Positions 10,901 to 22,638 of a stretch of 64,000 nucleotides of DNA are shown here, one piece after another (position 1 is the first letter of the stretch; each line of letters opens with the position of its first letter). Origin of the DNA: Halichondria panicea. Lineage: Eukaryota > Porifera > Demospongiae > Suberitida > Halichondriidae. The notes under the pieces are model-generated. The model ran no database searches. It saw only the letters and a list, made by a program, of their open reading frames with translations, and was not told the DNA's origin. The DNA lies in contig NC_087378.1 of assembly GCF_963675165.1 (NCBI RefSeq), positions 186,001-250,000 of the forward strand, given 5' to 3'. Made by a program: the position numbers and the translations under genes.

Positions 10901-13900
10901 GATCAAATGGATTCAGTCCTAGTGGTAAAGAGGAAACCGGACTCCTTTGTTATAGCTGGTTCCAAAGAAATTATTACTGAAATTTGTGAGAAAGCAACAG
11001 AAATTTGTCTGCAGTATCAAGTTACAATTCGTGCGATAGAGCTCCCTCGGAAACGTGTTAAATTTTTAGAAAAGTTCTACCACCACGAGTTCCAGAAACT
11101 AGTTAACAAAACGAGTGTTCATGCCATTCAGTTCAACACAGACAATGGGTTGATTACTGTAACAGCCAATCCCCCCGGCCACACAGAAGTTGACGAAGTG
11201 GTTGAGCAAAAGAACACACCAGAAGAGAAATCATTACAGTTGTCTCAGGCGGCCTATAAACTACTTTCTTCTCAAAGAGGTGCTCAAGAGTTAAACGAAA
11301 TTTTTGATATTTCTGGTCCGCAAATTGTGTACGATATGGAACAAGTTCAAATCCCAGGTGATGTGCAGTACTATATTTGCTTTCTCTCTAAAGATGCGGA
11401 GGTTCTAAAGAAGGTCAAGAAAAGTCTGAAGTTGTATGTCCATGAGGTGGCGTTTGAAACTAGCCCTGCTAAGATACGGTTGTGCAGTAGCAAAGAATGG
11501 AGATTGTTCATAGCCACACTCAGTGAAGAGCACTTTGTGTCCATTACTGCTCAAGAAGATTCAAGCTCGATCATCATTACCGGTGAAAAACTTGCCTGTA
11601 ATGGCATCAGTGAAAGGGTACAGAGATTTCTAGAGAAGCACACTAACATCGAGGAGCGTGTGACTGTCAGTCAGAGCGAATGGTTTGTTGTAAATAAAAA
11701 TTTTTTGAACGAAGTTAATGGAATAAACGATCAAGCAAAGAAGAAGCAAGTCAAAATCGAGTGGCCTAAACCAAAGCTTAAAGTGTCTTCTCTTCCGATT
11801 GTTATCTCTGGAGAGCCTCTGGTGGTGGATAACATCAAGGTACAAGTAACAATGCTTCTGCAGAAGGTGTGCAAGAAGGAGTCACGCATCACTGGTGTGC
11901 CAGCTGTCGTACATGTGCTCGAGAGTATGGAAGATAAACTGCGTCTCCTAGAAACAGATGAGAGAGTTCGGATCGAAGTAACTCTTGAAAATGATGATAC
12001 TAACGAGCTAGAGGCAGCTGCTCAAGTGGAAGGTGAACTCCCCCGGCAAGTGTGCGCTGGGACTTCCCCCAGTGGATCACGGGTGTCCGTTTACACTGGA
12101 GACTTTGCCCAAAATGCTTCCGTAGGAGTTATTGTGAATTTCATCACGTCTGATCCAAACACACAAGTTGGATGCCTCAAACATCTCCTTGAATCTGGAG
12201 GAGCTGATGCAATGGAAGATTTCAAACAAAAAGTCTCACAATTCATGGAGCTTAAACCTGGTACTGTGTTCAGGACACGTCATGGGCAACTTAAGTGCTC
12301 ACAGCTGGTTCACTGTGTCCTGCCATCTTGGAAAAATACTATGGAGACTGAAGGTAACAAAGAGTACTTCCTCGAAGAAGCTTTGTACGAAGTTATGAAA
12401 GACACTGCACACACTGGGTCTATTCTGATCACCCCCGTGACATCTGCCCCCCTCCACTATCCTGTCAACACGTTTGTACGACTCGCCATGGATGCTGCTA
12501 CTCACCAAACTAGTTCAGATCTGCAAGTCTCCGTCTATGTCGAGGAACTTCAGCATGCCAACAAGTTTCAGGGTGCTTTTCAGACAAGGAACTACCAAAT
12601 TCATCAGAAGGTACCACTGGGGTCGCCATTGCTGGCTGCTAAAAATACTAAGAAGGAAAAACCTGCAGCTCTGGCTGCTAGTGTCAAGACAATCTCCAGT
12701 AACCTTGGTGACTTCATCACTATAGTCAACGGAGACCTGCTGCAACAACAGGTACACTGACTGAGAGGGCTTGTACTGTGAAATGACTGTGTTGCATTTG
12801 AATTTGGTTGTACAATAATCCATTTAGAGCATGGAATAATTGCTTTACATACATATTTATAATTTTATATATAAAATCAGGAGAGCATGATAATATTCAT
12901 TCACTCGTGGTAAAAGTATACAAACTCTAATCTTCTATTTGTTCTACTAGGCTGATGCGTACATCAACTCCACCAATACCAAACTCGACCTGAAGAAAGG
13001 ACAGTTATCTCAGCTCCTACTAAAGGCCTGTGGTGGTGAGCTACAGAAAGAATGCTCAGAGTACGCTCCACTGAAGCCGGGGCAAGTGGCAGTCACAAGA
13101 GCCAAAAACTTGAAGTGCAATCAACTCTTTCACATTGCTCTGCCTGACTACAAAACAGCCAATTCTGAGAGGGTGAGTTGTAGCTTCCGGAATAAAGCCC
13201 CTTACATACATCTATATGCTAGCTAGGTAGGTGCTTCAACTAAGTATTTCTACATGCAGCTGATTCTAATGGTACACTATCTTCATTGTGTACAGGTTTT
13301 TCGAGAAACAGTTCGACAGATTCTTCGCATAGCCAAGGACAACAGTGTATCCTCCATTGCCATCCCATCACTCGGTGTGGCTAATCTCGGCTACCCTGAG
13401 AATGTGTCAGCTAAAATCCTGTTCCAAGAAGTCATTGCTTTCCATTCCCAGTATCCAAGTTCCATTCAGAAGTTCATCTTTGTAATCTATGAAAAGAATG
13501 TGTTCCAAGTGTTCAGCAAAGAGTTTACCCAGCAAATGAGTGGGGAAGCCACTGCACAGGTGCGTGTGTTAGCATTCGTATTTGCCATCGAATAGTTTAG
13601 TAATGGTAACAACTGGTACAGTGGATTGCAGTGCACTTGCAGCAGAGAATTTCCAAACAGCAGTTGATACCAAACTCGGCAGTCCATAGTTAATGGCATC
13701 TGCTACATGTAATGAGCTTTTTTCAGCCTCTCTTGCAATAGCTAGGTCCTAGTGCAGAGCTACCTACTAGGTAGGTAGAATAGCCAACAGATTTGCTACT
13801 CACCAGACTGAAGATACTGCAATGGCCTTCAAAACTAGTTTGCAATCTAATTGTGGTTTTGCTGTCTGTTGCGAGTGCACTGCAAGTCTACAACGTACCC

Positions 13901-14104
13901 ACTGTAAAGACAATATCTCTGGGTCATAATATATGTATGTGATGACTGATGACTAGGGGAATAATAGGTGTGGCTTAGTAGATTACATGATAGATAAGGT
14001 TTGGGTTCGATTCCCGCTTGGGGATTTTTTCTGAATACATCATACCTAGTCCCCCAGTTTCGTTTCATGGAAACTACACATTCCAACTTGAGTAGCACAA
14101 ACTG

Positions 14105-14136
<32 letters not shown>

Positions 14137-14189
14137 GCACGCACACACACACATACGCACGCACGCACACACACACATACGCACGCATG

Positions 14190-14225
<36 letters not shown>

Positions 14226-16361
14226 CACCTCCAACAGCTTCCTCTCCAGCAGCAGCAGTAGCATTAGCCCCGCCCATTGGGAGCACCACCCTCATAATAG
14301 CCCAGGGCAATATTGCCGAGGAGTCGACTGACATCATTGTCAACACTACCTCTGAGGATATGACACTCAACAAATCGGCCGTTTCCAAGGCAATTCTTGA
14401 GAAGGCTGGTGATGAGCTACAGAAGATATGTAAACAGTATGTTGAAAATGGAATGCGATTGGATCACGGGCAAATTGTCGTCACACCAGCTGTTGGGAAA
14501 CTCCGCTGTCGAAAGATAATCCATGCCCACGTACCTCACCAAGGGTCAATAGCAAAGTCATCCACTCACCACTGCCAGCTCATTGAGAAGATTGTTATTG
14601 ACTGTCTACAAAAAGCTGAACACGAGAAAATGAAATCGATATCTTTCCCAGCCTTTGGTTTGGGAGGGGGTGGTTATTCGGTTGAGCAAGTAGCCGAGCC
14701 GATGCTCAAAGCCTTTCAGAAGTTTGGGCAGACACATCCACAATCTGTGAAGTCAATAAGAGTGGTCATTTATGATCCAGAACTGTACAAGCAGTTCAAT
14801 GATTTCTACTGCAAATTCTTTGGTAACAGCTCATTGGATACAAGGCCACCCCCTAGTTTGTGGAACCGCCTTGTCGGCAGTAGTCATAAGGTCAATAGCG
14901 AAAGCCAGGAGCTTCAGGCAGGGGGTGGGGCTTCACTTAAGGCTCCACCCATTTGGGCTCTCTCACGCTCCATACCAAACCCCATAGTTGTCTTCACGAT
15001 CTTTGGAGCCTCTGATGCCCAATGCGAGAAAATTGCGGACACTTTGAAAAAGTTGATCAAAGAAAAGTCCACAACAAAGACAATAACAGGTGCCCACATT
15101 GAACAGCTGATTGACGACGACGTGAAAGAAATAGTACAAATCGGGGACAAGCACGGCGTTCATGTGAAAATGGTGGCCAAAATAAAAGAGATTCATATTT
15201 CTGGGGAGACATCTAAAGTTTTGGGAGCTCACAGCGAGATTCAAAAGATTTTAAGTGATATTGAGAGATCGATGATTGAGCTTCGTGATTTAGAGTGGTT
15301 GAGTGCAGACGATGATGGGAGGTATGAAGCATACCCCCCTGAGGCTAGCATGAGACTAGAGCGTGCCTTTAACAAGGGACTGAAAGCTATTGAGCTGACT
15401 GTGGACAATGTTGTCGTGGTGATTGATATTCAGAATTATATGGAAACGGACAAAACGACTGGAAAGAGAAGGAACATTATGCGTTCTAAGAAGTCAATGG
15501 GATCAGTCGGTATGTATATTTATGTGTGTAGCATGAAGTATTGTACCCTTTGTACAGCATGACTGTTATTCCTGCATGCCCCTCCCCCTTGATAGCAAAT
15601 TAATGTTATTGTGTGTATTTGCTCTCTAAACCTGCATGTATGTGAATGAATGCCCTACACTTGTGTGCAGATTTCCCCCCCACATGGGAGACCCCCCACA
15701 GCACGGGTGGTAAGAGAGAGCCGATGACCAGGATTGAAGTGGACTCAGGAACACCAGAGTATATAGATGCAGTCAAAGAGTTTGAGGAGTCACTGAAAAA
15801 AAAAGGTGTCAAATACTCCATCGAGAAGGTTGAGAGGATTGAGAATATCACTGAGTATGCCAAACATGTTGCCTTGAACGACTCCATCAGAGTGAAACAC
15901 AAGAAAGACCCTCTAGTGAAGAGGCTGTTCCATGGGTCCAGGCAAGAGAGCCTTGTACCAATTGCAGTGCAGGGATTCAACAGAAACTTTGCTGCTGATG
16001 CAAATGGTAAGTAAATTATTGAGGTGCTAATTTACATACTTTTTAAAAATTTCTCGATCTATATCCAGCTGCTTACTACGGGAGGGGAGTGTACTTTGCA
16101 GTGGAGTCTTCCTACTCTGCCCAGGACAAATATTCAGTACCTGACTCGAGTGGCCTCCGGTACATGTTTGTGTGTCGTGTGATCATCGGAGAGTATACCC
16201 AAGGCAATAAAGACATGAAGACAGCCCCTCCACTAACAACTGGCTCTAATGCAGTGTTTGATACTTTAGTTGAAAATGTGAACTCTCCAACTATTTTTGT
16301 AGCCTTGACTGATGCCCAGGCTTATCCCGAGTACCTTATCACATTCAAGAAACTTAATTGA
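7994..16361 (+). CDS. PARP-A: PARP14-type macrodomain mono-ADP-ribosyltransferase
   Basis: Twelve coding exons give an uninterrupted 2178 aa: 7994-8282, 8400-8639, 8708-8998, 9051-9620, 9811-10017, 10162-10392, 10443-12751, 12951-13172, 13296-13559, 14225-15509, 15671-16006 and 16069-16361. The order matches vertebrate PARP14. RRM-like segments lie at about 20-270 and 480-610, split by a Pro/Gln/His-rich linker (about 280-460). A KH-like region fills most of exon 7. Macrodomains follow at about 1150-1330, 1365-1540 and 1555-1740, a WWE domain at about 1870-1965, and the ART domain at about 1985-2178. ART residues visible are [20 protein letters not shown] and [19 protein letters not shown]. 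An Ile stands at the PARP1 Glu988 position, so the triad is H-Y-I and mono-transfer is expected. The ATG directly follows an acceptor, so an upstream exon is likely. Confidence 0.92.
13612..13893. repeat. Inverted-repeat element in PARP-A intron 9
   Basis: Arms GCAGTGCACTTGCAGCAGAG (from about 13627) and its near reverse complement (to about 13885) bracket unrelated DNA. A compact version with the same arms is in the matching PARP-B intron at 21490-21582, where the arms face each other across a short loop. It is absent from PARP-C. Confidence 0.55.
13955..14031 (+). mobile_element. tRNA-derived SINE, internally deleted copy (PARP-A intron 9)
   Basis: A pol III B box, GGTTCGATTCC, is perfect and is followed by a run of six T's. 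The A-box part (GTGGCTTAG) is shortened. Compared with the fuller copy at 21633-21729, about 21 bases between two direct GTGGCTTAG repeats are missing. Confidence 0.6.
14103..14222. repeat. (CA)n / (CGCA)n microsatellite forming the acceptor tract of PARP-A exon 10
   Basis: About 120 bases of CA repeat with CGCA and CATA interruptions run directly into the acceptor CACACAG|GCACC at 14225. The repeat replaces a normal polypyrimidine tract. Confidence 0.95.
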
Positions 16362-17037
16362 GTGTTTACAACTTGTATATAGATAGTAGGTATAGAGACT
16401 GTTTATAGTGGCTATTTTTTATAGCCGGTCTGAGGACGTGTTTATGTTTTGCTATAATTTATACTGATAAAAAACGTTATAATTATACTGTAGCTGCCAC
16501 AAAAGTGTTCAGAGCAGTTTCCTTTGATTTTTTTTCGCGGGCCTGCACAGAGGAACCCATAATGTGTAGGTACTCTCCTCTTGATCTCGAAGAAGTGCGC
16601 GTCCCTACCAGCGAGGAAGAGCGGCTTGGGATCGAGGCTAGACTATAGCTGCATGTGTGCAGTGGTCTATCTCTTCCCTTAGCTTTGTGCGACAATGTCC
16701 AAAGTGAAACGAGTACCATCCTTGCGATCGATTAGAAATAGACGTACGCTGGATCATGTGTAAGAGAAATTAACTGGTGGTGTGCAGTAAGCTCTATATA
16801 TAAGTTGTCTTGTCTAGATATATCTATGGGCCTAGTAGATCTAGAGTTATTCAAACCCCTGGCATGCAGAGAATCACATTTCTAAGAACGTGCGTTCTAA
16901 GAGAGTAAGATTGAGTATATTATACTGTGTACAGTAGATCTAGATTAGTCTGCATGATAATGCAGAGCTCTAGGTGACAGGCCACTGCTGCATGTTCTAT
17001 TATAATAGACTATATGTATCTTTGCAGAGATGGGCCC
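16362..17037. other. Spacer between PARP-A and PARP-B
   Basis: No gene seen. Bases about 16950-17000 repeat the sequence upstream of PARP-A exon 1 (TGATAATGCAGAGCTCTAGG type), so the PARP-B promoter is probably a duplicated copy of that of PARP-A. A good acceptor ends at 17027. Confidence 0.6.
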
Positions 17038-20000
17038 ATGCATCACAGTCAATCCTATCCTGATAGTGTGGGGGCCACTCCGGCACAGCAGCTGCCCTAC
17101 CCCCCGGGGGCACAGAACACAGCCATCGCTGATGTACATGTACAAGGCAGCCAGCAAGGTATATATACATGTAGATCTGGATGTGACATGTGACATTAGC
17201 ATTATACATAATTATATGTTACTTTTATCATGGATAGAACAGGAAAGGGATTGGAAACGACCAGGCCACCCTGTGTCAATGGGTGAAACACTCCGAGTTG
17301 TGATTTCGCGCTCACGAATATTTTAGTTTTTACCGTACTCAGGTTGTATTTTAACTGTTTCTAGCTCTCCTATCCACTAGCAATCACTCAGGAGCTGGGA
17401 GGTACTCTAGAGAAGTAAGTTTACACCACTGACAAGCTCTAAGTCCGTTGTCTTTACTCTGTTTTTACTTTTTGTTGAGTTTAGCTTGAAATACTCCATG
17501 TCAACACTTTTCTCTTTCCCTGCTGTGAAGCTGAAACAGCAAAGGACATTGCTTGACTTGGTTATTATGTATCTAAGTGCTATATAGGATGGTTTCATGC
17601 TATGGATAAGCTGTACTGTTCATAAACGTTTGCAATAATATAATAGTCCTTCAAACTGCTTTAGTATACTTTTAGAGACACCACAGGCCTTGACCTCCCA
17701 CGACTTCATAGTAAGAGCTATTCCTTCTTGTATAGCATTTATTTGTTTAGTGATAGCCACAGCTAGCCAGCAAGTCTTCTCGACAATGCAATAGAGAGCA
17801 TAAGCCACAGCTTCACAGGAGACAAGTATTTGTTAAAATTAATACGGAAAGAAACTAGTAAACAAACTAGTTTACGGTTTAATTTTACAAAGGTTTACTA
17901 AAGTATACGAGTCACCCAGATTCTAGGTGACTCAGTTCGCGCATGTGCACTATCACCCATGTAATAGAGACCAGGCCGTATTTTAATCGGCCTGGTCTCG
18001 AGGCTAGTAGTTGATCAGAGGAGGTCCAACAGGCGCGGTGCAGCTCAAGCAATTAGCCTTTGATTGAACAATAATTATCCGCCACATCGTATGTTTTTGC
18101 TGAGAGTAATCAAGGGCTAATTACTTGAGCTGCACCGCACCTGTCGGACCTCCTCTGGTAGTTGATACTACAATGTAAACTAACAATCAGTACCCTCAAT
18201 CTCACATTGACACATGATTAATTTGTCAACCCTGTGGTATAATGTTCTCATTGGGTTTAAGGGTTCTACGGTCTACGGCCCTCGACCACTAATTACCACT
18301 AATTACTACTTAGCCAATATCTGGCATATTGCACTGTGCTCATTAGCCTCGATTCCAGCCGCGAAGAAAAAGGCGGCCTTGTATGCGCATGCGCGTATAT
18401 TACCCCAAAAAGGGGGTAATCCGTGTGTTTGTAGATACTGTCAGTAAAATAAACCGTATACTATTTGTATTCTGAAGTTACAGCCCATTACATAGAACTT
18501 ATTTAGAAGTATTGAGCAAAGATGACTGAGTTCTTATGCCCTTTATTGTATCAAGCCAATTTAAGTCTCTACACCCTACACTGTAAGGCTTCAGATGTTA
18601 TAGGAAAGGCATATATGTTCCTGTGGGTCCCCTGATGAGGCTGTGGTAATATGGACCAGGCAAGTCTTCTGCTACCAAATCTTGCCTTTATGTTCGACAA
18701 GATAGTCATTGCTGAAGATAAAGAAGCTAATGATCACTCCTGAAAGCTTTTAATAAGCTTTAACTTGACACTCAGGAAGTTATTCACTCAAGATCTACTG
18801 ATGTATTAAAGAGTCCACCAGTCTTCCTAGCTGGCCACCACTCCTTCTAGCTGTCTGGGAGCTAGGGTTTCTTGAACTGTTTTTTGATAAATAGAGCTAG
18901 AAGAAGCAACACTGCTGCAGCATAATTATTCTACTTTGATTAGTGTCTCTGAAAGCTGCCATTGTGGTCACCTTAATTGTCATACGTATTCTTCTTTTTT
19001 GCAACTTAATCTGTCTGTTTTTTTACAATTTGTATGATGAAATTGCTGTCAATTATTTCGCGCATGCGCCTACAAGGTATACCAGGCTGCCTTTTTCTTC
19101 GCGGCTGGAATTGAGGCTATGTACTCATGCAACCAGGAGTCCTGATGCAACATATAGTAGGGGGAATTCCCCGTAAAGTCCCTGAGCTCCTAACATTCCT
19201 GGTGTTGAAAGCATCCCTAGTTGATACTACAATGTAAACCAACAATCAGTACCTCAATCTCACATTGACACATGATTACTTTGTTAACCCTGTGGTATAT
19301 GTTCTCATTAAGGGTTTTTCCATTCTTATTCCAGGTCCTCCACCAGAGGCTGCCCACCACCCATCAGTAAATGCCATGGCTACGTATACAGCACCGTGTC
19401 GGAAGGTTAAAGTCAGTGACCTCCCTAAAGAATCTAACATTGAGGAGTGTGTGGCTGTCAGTCAGAGCGAATGGTTTGTCATAAAGGGAAATTTTTTGAA
19501 TGAAGTGAAGGATCAAGCAAAGAAAAAGCAAGTAAAAATCGAGTGGCCTAAACCTGATCTTAATGCGATTGTGATCTCTGGAGAGCCTGGGGTGGTGGAC
19601 GACATTAAGGTACAAGTATCAATGCTTTTACAGAAGGTGTGCAAGAAGGAGTCACGCATCACTGGTGTGCCAGCTGCCGTGCATGTGCTCGAGAGTATGG
19701 AAGATAAACTGCGTCTACTAGAAACAGATGAGAAAGTTCGAATCAAAGTAACTCTTGAAAATGGTGATACCAACGAGCTAGAGGCAGCTGCTCAAGTGGA
19801 AGGTGAACTCCCCCGGCAAGTGTGCGCTGGGACTTCCCCTAGTGGGTCACGGGTGTCCGTTTACACTGGAGACTTTGACCAAAATACTCCCGTAGGAGTT
19901 ATTGTGAATTTCATCATGTCCGATCCAAACACACAAGTTGGATGCCTCAAGCATCTCCTTAAATCTGGAGGAGCTGATGCAATGGAGGATTTCGAACAAA

Positions 20001-22638
20001 AAGTCTTGCAATTCATGGAGCTTAAACCTGGCGAGGTGTTCAGGACACGTCATGGGCAACTTAAGTGTTCACAGCTGGTTCACTGTGTCCTGCCATCTTG
20101 GCAAAGTGGTACAGAGACTAATGCTAACTTCATCTTTGAAGCTTTGTACGAAGATGTGAAAAACATTGCACACAGTGGGTCTATTCTGATTCCCCCTCTG
20201 ACCTCTGCCCCCCTCCACTATCCTGCCAACACGTTTGTACGACTCGTCATGGATGCTGCTAGCAACCAAACCAGTTCAGATCTGCAAGTCTCTGTATTTG
20301 TCGAGGAGCTCCATCATGCCAACGAGTTTCAGGGTGCTTTTCAGACAAGAAACTACCAAATTCATCAGAAGGTACCACTGGGTTTGCCATTGCTGGCTGC
20401 TAAGAAGGAAAGACCTGCTCCTCTGGCTGCTAGTGTCAAGACAATCTCCAGTAACCTTGGTAACTTCATCACTATAGTCAACGGAGACCTGCTGCAACAA
20501 CAGGTACACTGACAGGCTTGTGTTAATGACTGTGTTAGATTTTTTTAAATTCACTTGTACCATGATGTGCTCTGACACTAAGGAATATCCATTGAAACTC
20601 TCAGGATACTCTCCAGGGTACAAATCTAGGGTGTACATTCATATACCCTAGGGTACATGGCTGTAGCTGCTTTACGTACATTGTAACAAATCTCACTAAC
20701 TTTAACTAATCTTCTATTTTTGCTCCACTAGGCTGATGTGTACATCAACTCCACCAATACCAAACTCAACCTGAAGCATGGACAAGTGTCTCAGCTCCTA
20801 CTAAAGACCAGTGGTGATGATCTACAGAAAGAGTGCTCAGTGCACGCTCCACTGAAGCCGGGACAGGTGGCAGTCACGGGTGCCAAAAACTTGAAGTGTA
20901 ATAAAATCTTTCACATTGCTCTGCCTAAGTACAAAACAGCCAATTCTGAGAGTGTGAGTTGTAGTCTCTCAACTAAAACCTTACATATATATTACACGTA
21001 CATTGTACTAGGGGCTTCAAATAATCTATTTTACAACCAATTCTATAAGTGATGTGCATTTTTTCGTTGCATCAGTGTGTACAGGTTTTTCGAGAAACGG
21101 TTCGACAGATTCTTCGCATAGCCAGGAGCAGGAGTGTGTCCTCCATTGCCATCCCATCACTCGGTGTGGCTAATCTCGGCTATCCTGAGAACGTGTCAGC
21201 TAAAATCCTGTTCCAAGAGGTCATCACTTTCCATTCCCAGTACCCAAGTTCCATTCAGAAGTTCATCTTTGTAATCTATGAGAAGAATGTGTTCCAAGCA
21301 TTCAGCAAAGAGTTCGCCCAGCAAATGAGTGGGGAAGCCACTGCACAGGTATGTGTGTTAGCATTCATATTTGCTGTTGAATAGTTTATCGTAACTTATA
21401 GTAACCATAAAAATGTTGATCAATTATGTAGCCCTGAGAATATCTTAGTGAACCCCAAAACTTAGCTAATGGTAACAACTGGTGCAGTGGATTGCAGTGC
21501 ACTTGCAACAGAGAATTGCCAAACAGCAGCAATTGTGGTTTTGCTGTTGGCAATTTTCTGTTGCGAGTGCACTGCAAGTCTACAACCCACTGTAAAGACA
21601 ATATCTCTGGGTCATAATTATATGTATGTGGTAGGGGAAGAATAGGTGTGGCTTAGTGGTTAGGGTGGTGGCTTAGTAGATTACATAATAGATAAGGTTT
21701 GGGTTCGATTCCCGCTTGGGGATTTTTTCTTTATTCTCTAAATACATCAGCCGATGACCAGGATTGAAGTGGACTCAGGGACACCAGAGTATATAGAAGC
21801 AGTTAAAGAGTTTGAGGAGTCACTGAGAAAAGAAGGTGTCAAATACTCCATCGAGAAGGTTGAGAAGATTGAGAATATAACTGAGTATGTCAAACACGTT
21901 GCTTTAAAAGCCTCCATCAGAGTGAAGAACAAGAAAGACCCTCTAGTGAAGAGGCTGTTCCATGGGTCCAGAAAGAAGAGCCTTGAACCGATTGCAGTGC
22001 AGGGATTCAACAGAAACTTTGCTGCTGATGCAAATGGTAGATGAAGTGCTAATTGCATGTATAATCGCATGTTGTCCTATTATTTGCTGTGATTCGTACA
22101 GTGATTAATTGCGTATCAGTAATTGCACGTCGTCATTAACGACATGCAATTACTGCCTTGACGACCGCACGTTTGACATAACTCATAACAAGCACTGGCA
22201 AGGTTAATAGCACTCGGCTGCGCCTCGTGCAATTAGTATATCCTTGCCATGCATTGCTTGTTACTCGTGCTATTAATCCCATATTGCACTCTTAGCCATG
22301 CAATTATATTATACCTGATTATACTAATTATCCATCTTTTTCCAGCTGCTCGCTTTGGGAGGGGAGTGTACTTTGCAGTGGAGTCTTCCTACTCTGCCCA
22401 GGACAAGTTTGCAGTACCTGACAAGAGTGGCCTCCGGTACATGTTTGTGTGTCGTGTGATCATCGGAGAGTATACCCTCGGCAATAAAGGCATGAAGACA
22501 GCCCCTCCACTGACACCTGGCTCCAATGCATTTTTTGATACTTTAGTCGATAATGTGAAGTCTCCAACTATGTTCATAGCCTTAACTGATGCCCAGGCTT
22601 ATCCCGAGTACCTTATCACATTCAAGAAACTTAAATAG
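17038..22638 (+). CDS. PARP-B: compact two-macrodomain ADP-ribosyltransferase
   Basis: A shortened paralogue of PARP-A. Six exons read without a stop for 784 aa: 17038-17158, 19335-20503, 20732-20953, 21085-21348, 21751-22036 and 22346-22638. It keeps the end of the Pro/Gln linker, a short piece of the RRM region, the last KH-like segment, macrodomain 1, macrodomain 2 and the ART domain. It has lost the first RRMs, most of the KH-like repeats, macrodomain 3 and the WWE domain. In exon 2 the RRM text SDLPKES is joined directly to [15 protein letters not shown], marking an in-frame deletion of about 1.7 kb of PARP-A-type sequence. Macrodomain 2 is joined to the ART exon by a new splice junction. 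ART motifs are intact: [20 protein letters not shown] and [19 protein letters not shown], with Ile at -8 from QAY. The start ATG at 17038 lies in the retained linker exon. Confidence 0.82.
17967..17999. repeat. 12-bp perfect inverted repeat
   Basis: GAGACCAGGCCG and CGGCCTGGTCTC are separated by a 9-base loop; probably a transposon end or remnant. Confidence 0.7.
18016..18157. mobile_element. 142-bp MITE with about 42-bp terminal inverted repeats
   Basis: It begins CAGAGGAGGTCC and ends GGACCTCCTCTG. The inverted arms match over about 42 bases with a few differences. Both sides carry the direct repeat GTAGTTGAT (18007-18015 and 18158-18166), a target-site duplication. CAG...CTG ends with an 8-bp duplication would be hAT-like; 9 bp is more Mutator-like. 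Confidence 0.85.
18346..19118. mobile_element. Inverted-repeat element of about 770 bp
   Basis: The left end, GCCTCGATTCCAGCCGCGAA, and the right end, the complement of GCCTCAATTCCAGCCGCGAA, form imperfect inverted repeats of about 50 bp. These run into GCGCATGCGCG on both sides. No transposase is visible, so it is non-autonomous or a remnant. Confidence 0.75.
21490..21582. repeat. Hairpin element in PARP-B intron
   Basis: Arms of about 36 bases, GCAGTGCACTTGCAACAGAG onward and its complement, face each other across a short loop. It is the compact relative of the 13612-13893 element. Confidence 0.65.
21633..21729 (+). mobile_element. tRNA-derived SINE in PARP-B intron
   Basis: A-box-like TGGCTTAGTGGTTAGGGTGG and a perfect B box GGTTCGATTCC are spaced as in tRNA genes and followed by T6. 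There is no cloverleaf that would make it a functional tRNA. A shortened copy sits at the same place in PARP-A, and none is in PARP-C. Confidence 0.65.
22090..22330. repeat. Palindrome-rich insertion in the last PARP-B intron
   Basis: The equivalent introns of PARP-A and PARP-C are 62 and 88 bp; here it is 309 bp. The extra DNA contains inverted repeats such as TAATTGCACGTCG/ACATGCAATTA and AATAGCAC/GTGCTATT, typical of a small transposon. Confidence 0.5.

Larger units (their letters stand above)
17159..19334. other. Transposon-rich intron of PARP-B
   Basis: This 2.2-kb intron replaces one of 190 bp in PARP-A. It holds the inverted-repeat elements listed separately at 17967-17999, 18016-18157 and 18346-19118, plus two copies of an intron-4 segment. 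No coding exon was recognised. Confidence 0.7.

Noticed and set aside
14046-14264. Long Val-Cys and Thr-His repeat frames on both strands
   Set aside because: These are translations of CA/GT microsatellites, here and at 2586-2900, 55950-56159, 61034-61288 and 63783-63998.
16483-16719. A 78-codon minus-strand frame between PARP-A and PARP-B
   Set aside because: No domain, no splice support and no similarity to neighbours.
21633-21729. A functional tRNA gene
   Set aside because: A and B boxes and a T run are present, but I could not fold an acceptor stem, and a shortened copy occurs at the same site in PARP-A. A tRNA-derived SINE explains it better.
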